Positions 27,220-35,742 of a stretch of DNA of 64,000 bases are shown here, piece after piece. The stretch comes from Agromyces atrinae (GTDB taxonomy: Bacteria; Actinomycetota; Actinomycetes; Actinomycetales; Microbacteriaceae), in the NCBI RefSeq assembly GCF_013407835.1, contig NZ_JACCBI010000001.1, positions 868,001 through 932,000 on the forward strand. Direction: 5' to 3'. The stretch's first letter is position 1; each line of letters opens with the position of its first letter. The notes under the pieces are model-generated. The model worked only from the letters and a program-made list of their open reading frames with translations, was not told the origin of the DNA and searched no databases. A program made the position numbers and the translations under genes.

Positions 27220-28247
27220 AGGAAGACCCGCGATTCGGTGTCGTTCGGGCGGATCTGGAGCTTGCGTCCTTCGCCCTTGCGGAACAGTTCGAGCGCCTCT
27301 TCGTAGTCGTCGAGGGTGAACGAGTGGCTGATCATGGCGGTCGCGTTGATGGCTCCGGCCTCGAACAGCTCGACGGCACGGCCGAACGAGTTGAGCACGG
27401 CCATGGTGCCGACGATCGAGATCTCGTCGCGATAGATCCGGAACGGCGAGAACTGCGCGGTGCGGTCGGCGGGGGCGACGCCGAAGTCCTGGAAGAAGCC
27501 GGCGGGCTTCACACGGGTGAGCGCGTCTTCGATGGCCCGGATGTTGCCGGTGCAGTCGATGACGACATCCCACTTCTCGCGCTCCGCGTCATCCGCGCTC
27601 GTGTAGCGCAGTTCGATGCCGCATTCCTTCGCGACCTGCAGTCGGCTCTCGTTGAGGTCGATGATCGTGACCGTCGATGCGCCGGCCTTCGAGGCGAGCT
27701 GAGCCATCAGGAGGCCCATGGTGCCGGCGCCGTAGACGAGCACGTGGTCGCCGAGGCGGCGGGGAAGGACGTCCCACCCGCGGATCGCACACGCGAGGGG
27801 CTCGATGAGCGCGGCCTCGTAGATGTCGGTCTCGGGCTTCAGCTTGTAGACGTTCGCTGCGGGAGCGGTGAAGAACTGCTGCGATGCGCCGTCGGAGGCG
27901 ACGACGCCGAGGCCGTTCCAGAACCGGCAGAGGTTCTGGTGTCCGTTGAGACAGAACTCGCACTCACCGCATGTGGTGCTGGGGTTGATCGCAACGCGGT
28001 CGCCGACCTGGAAGTCGAAGACGCCGCTGTTGACTCCTTCTCCCAGCGCGACGATCGTGCCGGTCGCTTCGTGGCCCGGAACGAGAGGGAAGATCGTGCC
28101 CTCGAACTCGCCGTCGAACACGTGGGTGTCGGTGCCGCAGATTCCCACGGCGGCGGTCTCGATGAGGATCTCTTTGTATCCCGGCGTGGGTGTGGGGCGA
28201 TCCTCGAGGGCGAGGACGCCCTCCGATGTGAATACAACTGCGCGCAT
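27216..28247 (-). CDS. Zinc-dependent alcohol dehydrogenase, polyol type
   Basis: A 343-aa medium-chain NAD(P)-dependent dehydrogenase. Catalytic zinc ligands are Cys in VGICGTDTH and His/Glu in GHEATG. The structural zinc loop CGECEFCLNGHQNLC has all four cysteines. The Rossmann motif is VYGAGTMGLLMAQ. It probably oxidises a polyol taken up by the operon (erythritol or threitol to erythrulose is the working guess). The ATG at 28247 has GGGAG upstream. It is the promoter-proximal gene of the nine-gene operon. Confidence 0.88.
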   Translation of the reverse strand: MRAVVFTSEGVLALEDRPTPTPGYKEILIETAAVGICGTDTHVFDGEFEGTIFPLVPGHEATGTIVALGEGVNSGVFDFQVGDRVAINPSTTCGECEFCLNGHQNLCRFWNGLGVVASDGASQQFFTAPAANVYKLKPETDIYEAALIEPLACAIRGWDVLPRRLGDHVLVYGAGTMGLLMAQLASKAGASTVTIIDLNESRLQVAKECGIELRYTSADDAEREKWDVVIDCTGNIRAIEDALTRVKPAGFFQDFGVAPADRTAQFSPFRIYRDEISIVGTMAVLNSFGRAVELFEAGAINATAMISHSFTLDDYEEALELFRKGEGRKLQIRPNDTESRVFL

Positions 28248-28384
28248 TGCTTGCTCCCGTTTATGGCCAACACCGTTGTCGGATCGGAGGGCCGGCGCTG
28301 GCGAACTACCCCGTCGATGAGGCGGTCTCCGCACCGCTTCATCGGGATTTCGAACACTGAGGGGCGAACCTCACGTGTTACCTT

Positions 28385-28437
28385 TCGTGTGATCTTGACA
28401 TACGATAGATGTGATTTCAACACACGACAAATCACAT
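28385..28437. promoter_or_regulatory. Divergent operator/promoter of the sugar-alcohol operon
   Basis: The 234-nt gap between the two divergent dehydrogenases holds an inverted repeat ATGTGATTT (28409-28417) and AAATCACAT (28429-28437). A second pair, TCGTGTG (28385-28391) and CACACGA (28421-28427), is interleaved with it. A TTGACA (28395-28400) lies inside. The region is much richer in A+T than its surroundings. These are probable binding sites for the DeoR-type repressor encoded at the end of the operon; binding is inferred. Confidence 0.55.
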
Positions 28438-28481
28438 TTGAGTCTCGGTGATGAGAACTCGACAAGCAGCAAGGGAGCAGC

Positions 28482-29519
28482 ATGAGTGAGCAGCAGGTTC
28501 CGTCGACGATGCGCGCGAGCGTCCTCGTCCGCGCGGGTGAGATCCGCCTCGAAGAGCGGCCTGTACCTCAGCCGAAAGCCGACGAAGTCCTCGTCCAGGT
28601 GCGCGCCGTCGGCGTCTGCGGCTCCGACGTGCACTTCTACCGCGACGGGCACCTCGGCGACTGGATCGTCGAGGAGCCGCTCGTGCTCGGCCACGAATCG
28701 GGCGGTGTGATCGTCGCCGTCGGCAGTGACGTGAACGCATCACGCATCGGCGAGCGTGTCTCGATCGAACCGCAGCACCCGTCGACGAGTTCGACCGAGA
28801 CGCTGCGCGGCGACTACAACCTCGACCCGCACATGGAGTTCTACGCGGTGCCCGGCACCGACGGCGCGTTCCAGGAGTACGTGACGATCCAGTCGCACTT
28901 CGCCCACGCTCTCCCCGACAACGTCAGCGACTGGGCCGCCGCGATGCTCGAGCCGCTCTCCGTCGCCGTCGCGACCGCGCGGAAGGCCGGCTTCCAGGCG
29001 GGCGACCGCGTGCTCGTCACGGGCGCCGGACCCGTCGGCCTGGCCGTCGCGCAGGTCGCGCGCGCCTCGGGCGCGACCGAGATCATCGTCACCGACATCA
29101 GCGAGGGCCGACGCGAATCCGCACTCCGCTTCGGTGCGACGCGCGTGCTCGACCCCCGATCGGATGCCGCAGAGATCGACGCTCTCGGCGTCGACTCCTT
29201 CGTGGATGCCTCGGGTGCGACGCCGGCGATCCAGAGCGGCATCCGTGCTCTGCGTGCCGGCGGCCGTGCCGTGCTCGTCGGGATGGGCAGCGGCGACATC
29301 CCGCTCCCCCTGTCGACGATCCAGAACAAAGAGCTCACGATCACCGGCGTCTTCCGGTACGCGAACACGTGGCCGACCGCGATCGCCCTCGCCGCGTCGG
29401 GCCGTGTCGATCTCGACGCGATGGTGACGGGCACGTTCCCCCTCGACCAGACGCGCGAGGCGCTCGAGTCGACCGCCGACCCGTCGACCATCAAGTCGGT
29501 CGTCGAACCGTTCAAGTAG
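28482..29519 (+). CDS. Polyol dehydrogenase of the sorbitol/xylitol dehydrogenase type, lacking the structural zinc cysteines
   Basis: A 345-aa medium-chain dehydrogenase related to sorbitol, L-iditol and xylitol dehydrogenases. Catalytic zinc residues are Cys in VCGSDVHFYRDG and His/Glu in GHESGG. The Rossmann motif is VTGAGPVGLAVAQ. The loop that normally carries four structural-zinc cysteines reads EPQHPSTSSTETLRGDYNLD and has none, as in animal sorbitol dehydrogenase. The start has GGGAG upstream. It is divergent from the import/kinase operon and probably oxidises the same or a stereoisomeric polyol. Confidence 0.88.
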   Translation: MSEQQVPSTMRASVLVRAGEIRLEERPVPQPKADEVLVQVRAVGVCGSDVHFYRDGHLGDWIVEEPLVLGHESGGVIVAVGSDVNASRIGERVSIEPQHPSTSSTETLRGDYNLDPHMEFYAVPGTDGAFQEYVTIQSHFAHALPDNVSDWAAAMLEPLSVAVATARKAGFQAGDRVLVTGAGPVGLAVAQVARASGATEIIVTDISEGRRESALRFGATRVLDPRSDAAEIDALGVDSFVDASGATPAIQSGIRALRAGGRAVLVGMGSGDIPLPLSTIQNKELTITGVFRYANTWPTAIALAASGRVDLDAMVTGTFPLDQTREALESTADPSTIKSVVEPFK

Positions 29520-29537
29520 GCCGCAGAGCGCTCTCGT

Positions 29538-29543
29538 TAGGCT
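29538..29543 (+). promoter_or_regulatory. -10 box of a leaderless transcript
   Basis: TAGGCT ends 7 nt before the ATG at 29551. It matches the TANNNT -10 consensus, and there is no ribosome-binding site, so translation probably starts at the mRNA 5' end. Confidence 0.5.
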
Positions 29544-29550
29544 GGATCGT

Positions 29551-30201
29551 ATGGGGGCGAACGGCAGACGACGAGAAGTGAAGCCCGGCGACGGTCATCC
29601 GCTCGAGCGATTCCGGTGGTGGCAGCCGTTCTCGCGGGCGTTGTTCCATCTGCGTCTGACCGAGGACGACGGCGAACGTCACACGTGGTCGGTCGACGTG
29701 CGACTGTGGGGCGACTCCGACGGCGAGGTGCGAGCGAAGCTCTACCGCGACGGCTCGAACACGGCTCTCTCGAAGCTGCCCGCCGCCTTCGCTGTTCCCG
29801 GCGGAACGATCGAGGTGGAGACGAGCACGTACGGCCTGCGCCGCTGCCACTTCGTCGGGGATGACGGCAGCGACCGTCAACTCGCGCCCGACCCGCGATC
29901 GGCCGAGGGTCGCCGCGCCTGGCTCGATCGCGAGCACCGTGGGCTCAGTCGCGCCCTCAGCATCACGTCGGTGACGATTCTGCTGATCTCACTCGTGCTG
30001 GGCCTCCCCCAGCTCCTCGAACTCGTGACGAGCATCGACTGGGTCGCCGAGAACATCGGCACGTTCACCTCGCCGATCCATCTGCCGAGCGCCGTCAACG
30101 TCACACTCATCGTCGCGAGCATCATCGCGAGCACCGAGCGCGCGTTGCGCCTCCGCTACCACTGGCTGCTCGACGGCGGGCTGTTCGAGGGCGAGGACTA
30201 G
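29551..30201 (+). CDS. Membrane protein of unknown function
   Basis: A 216-aa protein I do not recognise. The first 110 residues are soluble and rich in charged residues, with a beta-like core (SVDVRLWGDSDGEVRAKLYR). Two hydrophobic segments follow (about 131-155, ITSVTILLISLVLGLPQLLE, and about 173-192), so it is probably an inner-membrane protein with a cytosolic N-terminal domain. It has its own leaderless-type promoter. It ends 7 nt before the convergent end of the large repeat-protein gene. Confidence 0.7.
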   Translation: MGANGRRREVKPGDGHPLERFRWWQPFSRALFHLRLTEDDGERHTWSVDVRLWGDSDGEVRAKLYRDGSNTALSKLPAAFAVPGGTIEVETSTYGLRRCHFVGDDGSDRQLAPDPRSAEGRRAWLDREHRGLSRALSITSVTILLISLVLGLPQLLELVTSIDWVAENIGTFTSPIHLPSAVNVTLIVASIIASTERALRLRYHWLLDGGLFEGED

Positions 30202-30208
30202 AGCGCCG

Positions 30209-33200
30209 TCACGGCAGGATGACGGAGCGCAGCGTGCGTGCCTTCGTCACCACGGCAGACGACCCGCCACGAGCGATGATGTCCGCGAGACCCGGGAAGC
30301 GTGCGGCTTCTTCAGGAATCCACCCCCGCCGCGCGGCCTCGGCGAGATACGGCGCCGACACGAGAGCGACGTCGAGCACGCGGTTCAGCCATCGCGGCGG
30401 CGGCCCCTCGTGCAACGCGGCATGGGCGATCGATTCGACGAGGATCGGCCAGAGCACCGGCAGCGAGCGCGGGTGCTTGTCGAGCACGCGCACCATGCGT
30501 GCAGGGCTCACATCCGGCCACGAAAGAAGCCGGCGAATCGCGAGCTGCATTCCGCGCCAACCGATCCTGCCCTCGGCCTGCAACCATGTCACGAGAGATT
30601 CGCCCGCTAAGCCCTGATCACCGTCGTGGCAGATCGTCGTCAATACCGCGGCATGCATCGCGACCGTCAACGGCTGCGGCTCTCGACTCGACCTGAAGCG
30701 TGTGCCGGCGGCGAGGCGCGCTCCGGTCCACACCAGGTCGACATCGGCCACGGCGCCGAGAACAGGCACCTCGTCTTCGCGTCGACTGCTCGCGGCGCAG
30801 CCTCGATCGAGGATGAGACTTCGCATCGAGCCAGACATCACACGGAACACCTCGCCCACGCGATCATCGAGGCGGACGTCGAGCGCGAGCATCTTCGTCG
30901 GCGCGGTCGGGTCCACCCACTCGGCACTGAGGTGAGCTCCATCGTCGATCGCCGGCAGATCCCCTTCTCCGCCAGGCCAGATCTCATCGAAGTCCCGAGC
31001 CGTGGACGGTGTGACCGCCGGCGTTGCGGAGGTATCGACGACGGGGAGGCGTGCCACCACCTCGCGCGCGACGACCACGGCGCGCGAACGACCCGGCCGC
31101 GCCGCGAGCGCCCGGAGGCCGGGCACGGCGAGGATGCCGCCCTCGACGATCCCCTCATCCACGGCCGCGATCGCCCCGGCGACGAGCTCATGCATCGCCT
31201 CGGCGACGTCGGCCGTGCCCGCGAGCATGCGCGTGCCGGCGAGAGCAAGCTCGATGATGCCGTCGAGGAAGAGCCAGACGACCGAGGCGAGCCCGTCGTC
31301 GGCGAGGTCGAGAAGCACGCGCGCGAGCGCCGCGAGTTCGCGTCCGTCGAGGTAACGCGCCTCAGCGACGCCCGGGCGCAGCAGTCCGCGATCGAACGCC
31401 TCGATGGCCGCCGTCACGGCGTCACCCGCGGCGCGATCATGCAGCAGCCGGAGCGCGCCCACGAGATGCGCCGAGGCCACAGGACCCATCGGCGTTGCAC
31501 GCCTCACCGACTGCCGGAGTTCGATCCCGCTGTGGGGTAACGCAGAGAGGGGCACGTCGACCGCCACAGCCTCACCCCACGTCGGGTGGACGACGCTCGA
31601 GTGCCACGAGGAGAAACCTCTACGAGTGAATCGGGAGGGTAGGGCGGCGAGCGCGGGCGACGGCTCGACATCTCGTGCTCCCCAGGTCTCAACACCCCAA
31701 CCGACGTGGTCGCGAAAGGCGATGTCGGGCTCCCGCATCGGCTCTCGCACGTACGCGGTGATGAACGAGCCTGTCGTCTGTGAGTGCAGCGTGCCGGGCA
31801 GGAACTCCCACGGTCCGAAGTCGGAGTCCGGTGTCCGAGGACGACCCGCCGCGATCCGCACGGGCAGGTCGAGCGCGCTGAACTCCTCGAGATGCGCGTC
31901 CGTCACCCGGGCGAGATCGAGGCGGGCGAGTGCGAGCTGCAGGTCTGCCTCGGCGACGTCGACACCGTTGTCGCCATAGAGCCGTAAGCGGTCGAGAAGG
32001 TCTGCCGGGTCGATACGCATATCGATCCAGGTCGGAGTCGACAGCAGCACCGGGAGCTCGCCCAGACGGCCCGTCGCGACGTACGCGCGTGCGAAGAGGA
32101 TGTCGGCGGGCATGTTCTCGTCGACGAGATACGGGGCCGCGTCACCGCGGAGCCACGAGGGCACTCCGATCAGTCCGCCGACGGCGCGGGAGCCCACGCC
32201 GCGAAGGGCTGTGCGCACCGCGTCGAGGTCGGTCGACGCGAGGTCGACGAGCACGGCGAGAAAGCGCTCCGACTCGATGTCGAAAGTCTCATCGGGCATT
32301 CCGAGGAGCACACCCGCCAGATCGGCGAGTGCCTCGGGCGTCGAGACCGGTATGTCGAGGCGGGGCACCTCCCAGACATCAGGGGTGCGTCGCCATACCC
32401 CGCGGCGCTCCGGCTTCGCTGTCGTGTCAGTGACCGCGGCCTCCCATGCCCGCATGACGTCTTCGGCTGCACTCGCGATCACCGGATCGCGGCCGTCAGC
32501 GAGGGCGGCGAGGTGCGCCGCAAGCACAGCGACGGTCGCCGATGCGGGCGTCGAGCGCGCAGCGAGTGCGCCGAGGACGGCGAGCTTCGACTTCTTCGTC
32601 GGTGCCAGGAGCGCGGTGACCGCGACATCGATCAGTCTCTCGTCATCGATCCGCGCGATGAGGGGCAGCGCGAAGCACTCGATGGCGACGGCATCGCCCG
32701 TTGCGATGAGCGGCACGAGCGCATCGACGCGCGCGACGATCTCGTCGTCCGTCATACCGAGCCGATCGATGAGGATGCGCGTCCATACCCGCCGATCCCC
32801 CGGCCGCACCGAGGAGTCGAGCGCGGCGAGCGCGAGTTCCCGAGCATCCGCGCGTCCCAGAAGGCCGGCGTCGAGACCCGCCTCGAACACGTCGGCGAAC
32901 GGGCCGGTCGCGGGCGTTCCGACGTCGATACCGCGGCGCAGGTGATCGTCGAATCGGGAACGGATGACGTCGAGCCCGATGCGTTCCGTCGTCACGAGAT
33001 CGGTCGGCCGTCCGAACGCCGCGGCCGCGAAGATCGACCAGTCCTTCAGGTACTCGGCTGAGAACGGCACCTCGAAGTCGAGCAGGTGCACCAGGTGCAC
33101 GGCGATCGCCCCGCACACCGACTCGGAGTGCGTCCACAGGCGCCACCGCGCGACGCACGCCCGATCGATGAAGCTCTCGGCGTAGTCGGGACCCCGGTCG

Positions 33201-33520
33201 GCGATGATCTGGGCGGCGATGAGGGCGGGCGCACGTGTCGCACCGGTCATGATGTCGACCGCTCGCCGCGCATCGACGCCCAGACGGAGGGCGAAGATCC
33301 CGTAGCGTGTGAGCTCATCGAGGGCGCGCGCGTACTGAGCCTCGCTCTGAGCGTCGTGAACCGCCGGCAGGCTGAAGAACCCCCGAGGCAGACCGGCCCG
33401 AGCGACCTTCTGCTGCTGAGGCGTGCCGAGCGTCATCCCGCGCAGTTCGTCGAGGGGCGCGCGGTCCCATCCGAGCTCGGCGAAGACGCGGAGCGAGTCG
33501 CCCAGCTTGTCGTTCGTCAT
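30209..33520 (-). CDS. Large helical-repeat-like protein (possible DUF6493 family), partner of SWIM protein
   Basis: An 1103-aa cytosolic protein without signal peptide or membrane segments. It is mostly Ala/Leu-rich helices that look like HEAT/ARM-type repeats, for example around VARVDALVPLIATGDAVAIE and KKSKLAVLGALAARS. The N-terminus reads MTNDKLGDSLRVFAELGWDR. It resembles the large DUF6493-type proteins encoded beside SWIM zinc-finger genes in actinobacteria; I am not certain of the family name. The ATG overlaps the stop of the SWIM gene by 4 nt, so the two are made together and probably form a complex. The biochemical function is unknown. Confidence 0.72.
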   Translation of the reverse strand: MTNDKLGDSLRVFAELGWDRAPLDELRGMTLGTPQQQKVARAGLPRGFFSLPAVHDAQSEAQYARALDELTRYGIFALRLGVDARRAVDIMTGATRAPALIAAQIIADRGPDYAESFIDRACVARWRLWTHSESVCGAIAVHLVHLLDFEVPFSAEYLKDWSIFAAAAFGRPTDLVTTERIGLDVIRSRFDDHLRRGIDVGTPATGPFADVFEAGLDAGLLGRADARELALAALDSSVRPGDRRVWTRILIDRLGMTDDEIVARVDALVPLIATGDAVAIECFALPLIARIDDERLIDVAVTALLAPTKKSKLAVLGALAARSTPASATVAVLAAHLAALADGRDPVIASAAEDVMRAWEAAVTDTTAKPERRGVWRRTPDVWEVPRLDIPVSTPEALADLAGVLLGMPDETFDIESERFLAVLVDLASTDLDAVRTALRGVGSRAVGGLIGVPSWLRGDAAPYLVDENMPADILFARAYVATGRLGELPVLLSTPTWIDMRIDPADLLDRLRLYGDNGVDVAEADLQLALARLDLARVTDAHLEEFSALDLPVRIAAGRPRTPDSDFGPWEFLPGTLHSQTTGSFITAYVREPMREPDIAFRDHVGWGVETWGARDVEPSPALAALPSRFTRRGFSSWHSSVVHPTWGEAVAVDVPLSALPHSGIELRQSVRRATPMGPVASAHLVGALRLLHDRAAGDAVTAAIEAFDRGLLRPGVAEARYLDGRELAALARVLLDLADDGLASVVWLFLDGIIELALAGTRMLAGTADVAEAMHELVAGAIAAVDEGIVEGGILAVPGLRALAARPGRSRAVVVAREVVARLPVVDTSATPAVTPSTARDFDEIWPGGEGDLPAIDDGAHLSAEWVDPTAPTKMLALDVRLDDRVGEVFRVMSGSMRSLILDRGCAASSRREDEVPVLGAVADVDLVWTGARLAAGTRFRSSREPQPLTVAMHAAVLTTICHDGDQGLAGESLVTWLQAEGRIGWRGMQLAIRRLLSWPDVSPARMVRVLDKHPRSLPVLWPILVESIAHAALHEGPPPRWLNRVLDVALVSAPYLAEAARRGWIPEEAARFPGLADIIARGGSSAVVTKARTLRSVILP

Positions 33521-34830
33521 GCCTGCTGTCCCCCGTCGACGATGCGCGCGGCGATCAGGTGTTTGCAGGGCCCGCGCCCGATGCCGTGCCGGAGGTACCA
33601 GGCGCACGTGCACCGCGGAGGGTCGAGGTGCACGCGATACTCGCCGCCGTGCGAGTACACCGCCCAGTGCTCGCCATCGCGGCGCACGGCATTCTCGTCA
33701 ACGAGTCGGCGGGCCGAGACGAGTCGCGGGTTGTCGCGCGTCACTCGCTCCGTGTCATCCGGCAGCTCCCGATGGAAGTACGTGCGATCGCTCACATCCC
33801 AGCCGACGCGCCCCGACGCGGCGAGGACGGCGAGCGCCGAGCGCACGCGGTGCGCGGCGACACCCGACTCGATGATCAGCGCATCGACATCGATGACCGG
33901 CTCGAAGGCGAGGATCGCCGAGATCAGTTCGGCGTCGTCGAGGGATGACGCATCGGCGAGTCCCTCGAGGAGCGAACCCTCACCCGAGTGCCCGCGCCAC
34001 GCCTCGTCGGTCACGCCGAGAGTCACTCGGGCTCCGGGCAGGTCGACGGCGACGGCAGCGGCGCCCGTGCGTGCATCGCCGAAGAAGGTCGCACCGCGCG
34101 CGTGCGGAAGCAGCCTCTTGAGGGCTGACAGGCGGTGGAGCCCCGCGATGTGGACGCTCTGCCCGGCGTCGCGCGGGAGGAGGCGCACGCCACCGCGCGA
34201 TACGGCCAACCAGCCCGAACGCGCCGTCGATGTCGCCGACGGAAGCGAAGCGATGAACTCCTGCGCCTGCCGGGCATCGAGCGAGAATGCCGGTGTCATG
34301 CCGCGGTGGAGTTCGGCGACGTTCCCGAGTGCTCGCACCCAGCGTGAGGGCATCTCGACGGGCCGCTCGATGATGCTCGTCTGCGGCGTGCTGACGGCGA
34401 GACCAGCGCGCCCGACGTCGAGATGCAGCAGCTCCGCTCGCGCGACGTTCACCAAGGCACGCCGCGTCGCCGCCGAGATGTCGACGTTCGTCGTGCCGAA
34501 GCCGATCTCTCCGCCGTCGAGTCCGGGTTGCAGGATGTCGAGTCGCGCATAGACACCGTTGCACGCCGAGAAGCACTCCGCTCGCAGGCGATCTCCCTGC
34601 GCGGTGAGCACGGGGTCGCGCTGGCTCTCGGGCGTGTACTGGAAGTACCGAGTCGCCGTGATGTCGGCGAGCACGACGAGTCCTCGTGCGAGCGTCTGCG
34701 GTTCGGACGCGAAGCCGTGGAAGAAACTCGGCGAGTCGTCGATGCCGGCCGGTGTGAGTGCCGGAGCGAGGGCGAGGGTCAGAGCATCGGGGGTGACGGT
34801 CGATTCGCCGACGAATGCGCGCACGTTCAT
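33517..34830 (-). CDS. SWIM zinc-finger family protein
   Basis: A 437-aa protein with a C-terminal SWIM zinc finger: Cys407, Cys409, Cys422 and His424 in CTCAWYLRHGIGRGPCKHL give the CxC...CxH pattern. The rest (1-400) has no domain I recognise. SWIM fingers bind DNA or proteins and occur in bacterial SWI2/SNF2 ATPases and in MoxR/VWA-type gene clusters. Here only the large repeat protein accompanies it, joined by an ATGA overlap. The ATG at 34830 lies directly after a divergent promoter region shared with the reductase gene. Confidence 0.82.
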   Translation of the reverse strand: MNVRAFVGESTVTPDALTLALAPALTPAGIDDSPSFFHGFASEPQTLARGLVVLADITATRYFQYTPESQRDPVLTAQGDRLRAECFSACNGVYARLDILQPGLDGGEIGFGTTNVDISAATRRALVNVARAELLHLDVGRAGLAVSTPQTSIIERPVEMPSRWVRALGNVAELHRGMTPAFSLDARQAQEFIASLPSATSTARSGWLAVSRGGVRLLPRDAGQSVHIAGLHRLSALKRLLPHARGATFFGDARTGAAAVAVDLPGARVTLGVTDEAWRGHSGEGSLLEGLADASSLDDAELISAILAFEPVIDVDALIIESGVAAHRVRSALAVLAASGRVGWDVSDRTYFHRELPDDTERVTRDNPRLVSARRLVDENAVRRDGEHWAVYSHGGEYRVHLDPPRCTCAWYLRHGIGRGPCKHLIAARIVDGGQQA

Positions 34831-34958
34831 CGGCCCCCTCGATCGCGGTGCAGCATCTCTCGATCCCCTCGACCTGCCCGATTGTCGCGTTCAGACTACA
34901 AGTGCGATGCGCCCGGTGACGTCGCGGGTCGATGATGGTCGTGGCGAAAGGTGGATGC

Positions 34959-35732
34959 ATGAGGATCGCAGTCGCAGGGGGCACCGGCACCGTCGGGCGA
35001 TACGTCGCGGAGGCGGTGCATCGGCGCGGCCATGAAGCCGTCGTGCTCTCCCGTGCTGACGGTGTCGACGTGATCACGGGCCACGGCCTCGCTGCCGCTC
35101 TGGACGGAACGCACGCCGTCATCGACGTCACGAACATCGTCACCCTGTCGGCCGCTGCGGCGCGGGAGTTCTTCGAGACGTCGACGACGAACCTCCTACG
35201 CGCCGAGAAGGCGGCGGGGGTCGGGCATCACGTCGCTCTGTCGATCGTCGGAATAGACCGCATCAATGCGTCGTACTACGCGGGCAAGCTCGACCAGGAA
35301 CGCGCGGTCACCGCAGGAGAGGTGCCGTTCACGATCGCTCGCGCCGCGCAGTTCCACGAGTTCGCGGGCCAGCTGCTCTCGAGCATGCGCGGCCCGCTCG
35401 CGATCCTGCCGAAAACGCTCATGCGCCCCGTCGCCGCGCGCGAGGTCGGCGAACACCTCGTCGATGTCGTGGAGGCCGGGCCCGCTGGCCGGGCACCCGA
35501 TCTCGTCGGCCCGAAGGATGAAGAGCTCGCCGACGTCGCTCGCCGGCAGCTGCGCTTCGACGGCATCCGTCGCAGAGTCCTCAGCGTGCGCCTGCCCGGC
35601 ACCTACGGCGCGGGCCTCGCGTCGGGGTCACTGCGTGGCGGACCGGGCGCGATCGAAGGCCGAATGACATTCGACGAGTGGCTGCGAAGCGACGACCATC
35701 GTCGGCCCGGTTCAATCCACCGGCGTCAGTAG
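34959..35732 (+). CDS. NAD(P)-binding NmrA-like reductase with replaced C-terminus
   Basis: A 257-aa atypical short-chain dehydrogenase of the NmrA/NAD(P)-binding type. The Rossmann start is MRIAVAGGTGTVGRYVAEAV, and YYAGKLDQERAV holds the Tyr-x3-Lys-like pair. The ATG at 34959 has AAAGG upstream. The last conserved residues, MTFDEWLRSDDH, are encoded by a 35-bp stretch that occurs again at 37393. There the copy continues in the same frame to SRPNG and stop. The ending here (RRPGSIHRRQ) is therefore probably new, made when a 1.7-kb cassette was inserted. The substrate is unknown. Confidence 0.82.
   Translation: MRIAVAGGTGTVGRYVAEAVHRRGHEAVVLSRADGVDVITGHGLAAALDGTHAVIDVTNIVTLSAAAAREFFETSTTNLLRAEKAAGVGHHVALSIVGIDRINASYYAGKLDQERAVTAGEVPFTIARAAQFHEFAGQLLSSMRGPLAILPKTLMRPVAAREVGEHLVDVVEAGPAGRAPDLVGPKDEELADVARRQLRFDGIRRRVLSVRLPGTYGAGLASGSLRGGPGAIEGRMTFDEWLRSDDHRRPGSIHRRQ
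35664..35698. repeat. Direct repeat, left copy (cassette boundary)
   Basis: These 35 bp, starting ATGACATTCGACGAGTGGCT, recur without mismatch at 37393-37427. This copy is inside the 3' end of the reductase gene. After the perfect part the two copies stay similar (GTCGGCCCG here, GTCGCCCG there). With the right copy it brackets two nuclease-like genes. Confidence 0.85.
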
Positions 35733-35735
35733 ACT
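35730..35735 (+). promoter_or_regulatory. -10 box of leaderless nuclease-like gene
   Basis: TAGACT ends 7 nt before the ATG at 35743, with no ribosome-binding site between. It overlaps the last codon and stop of the reductase gene, so the cassette gene carries its own leaderless-type promoter. Confidence 0.5.
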
Positions 35736-35742
35736 CCGGCAC

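Noticed and set aside
35709..35722. GGTTCAATCC, resembling a tRNA T-loop, beside the cassette boundary.
   Set aside because: No acceptor, D or anticodon arms can be folded around it; it is part of the altered reductase tail.
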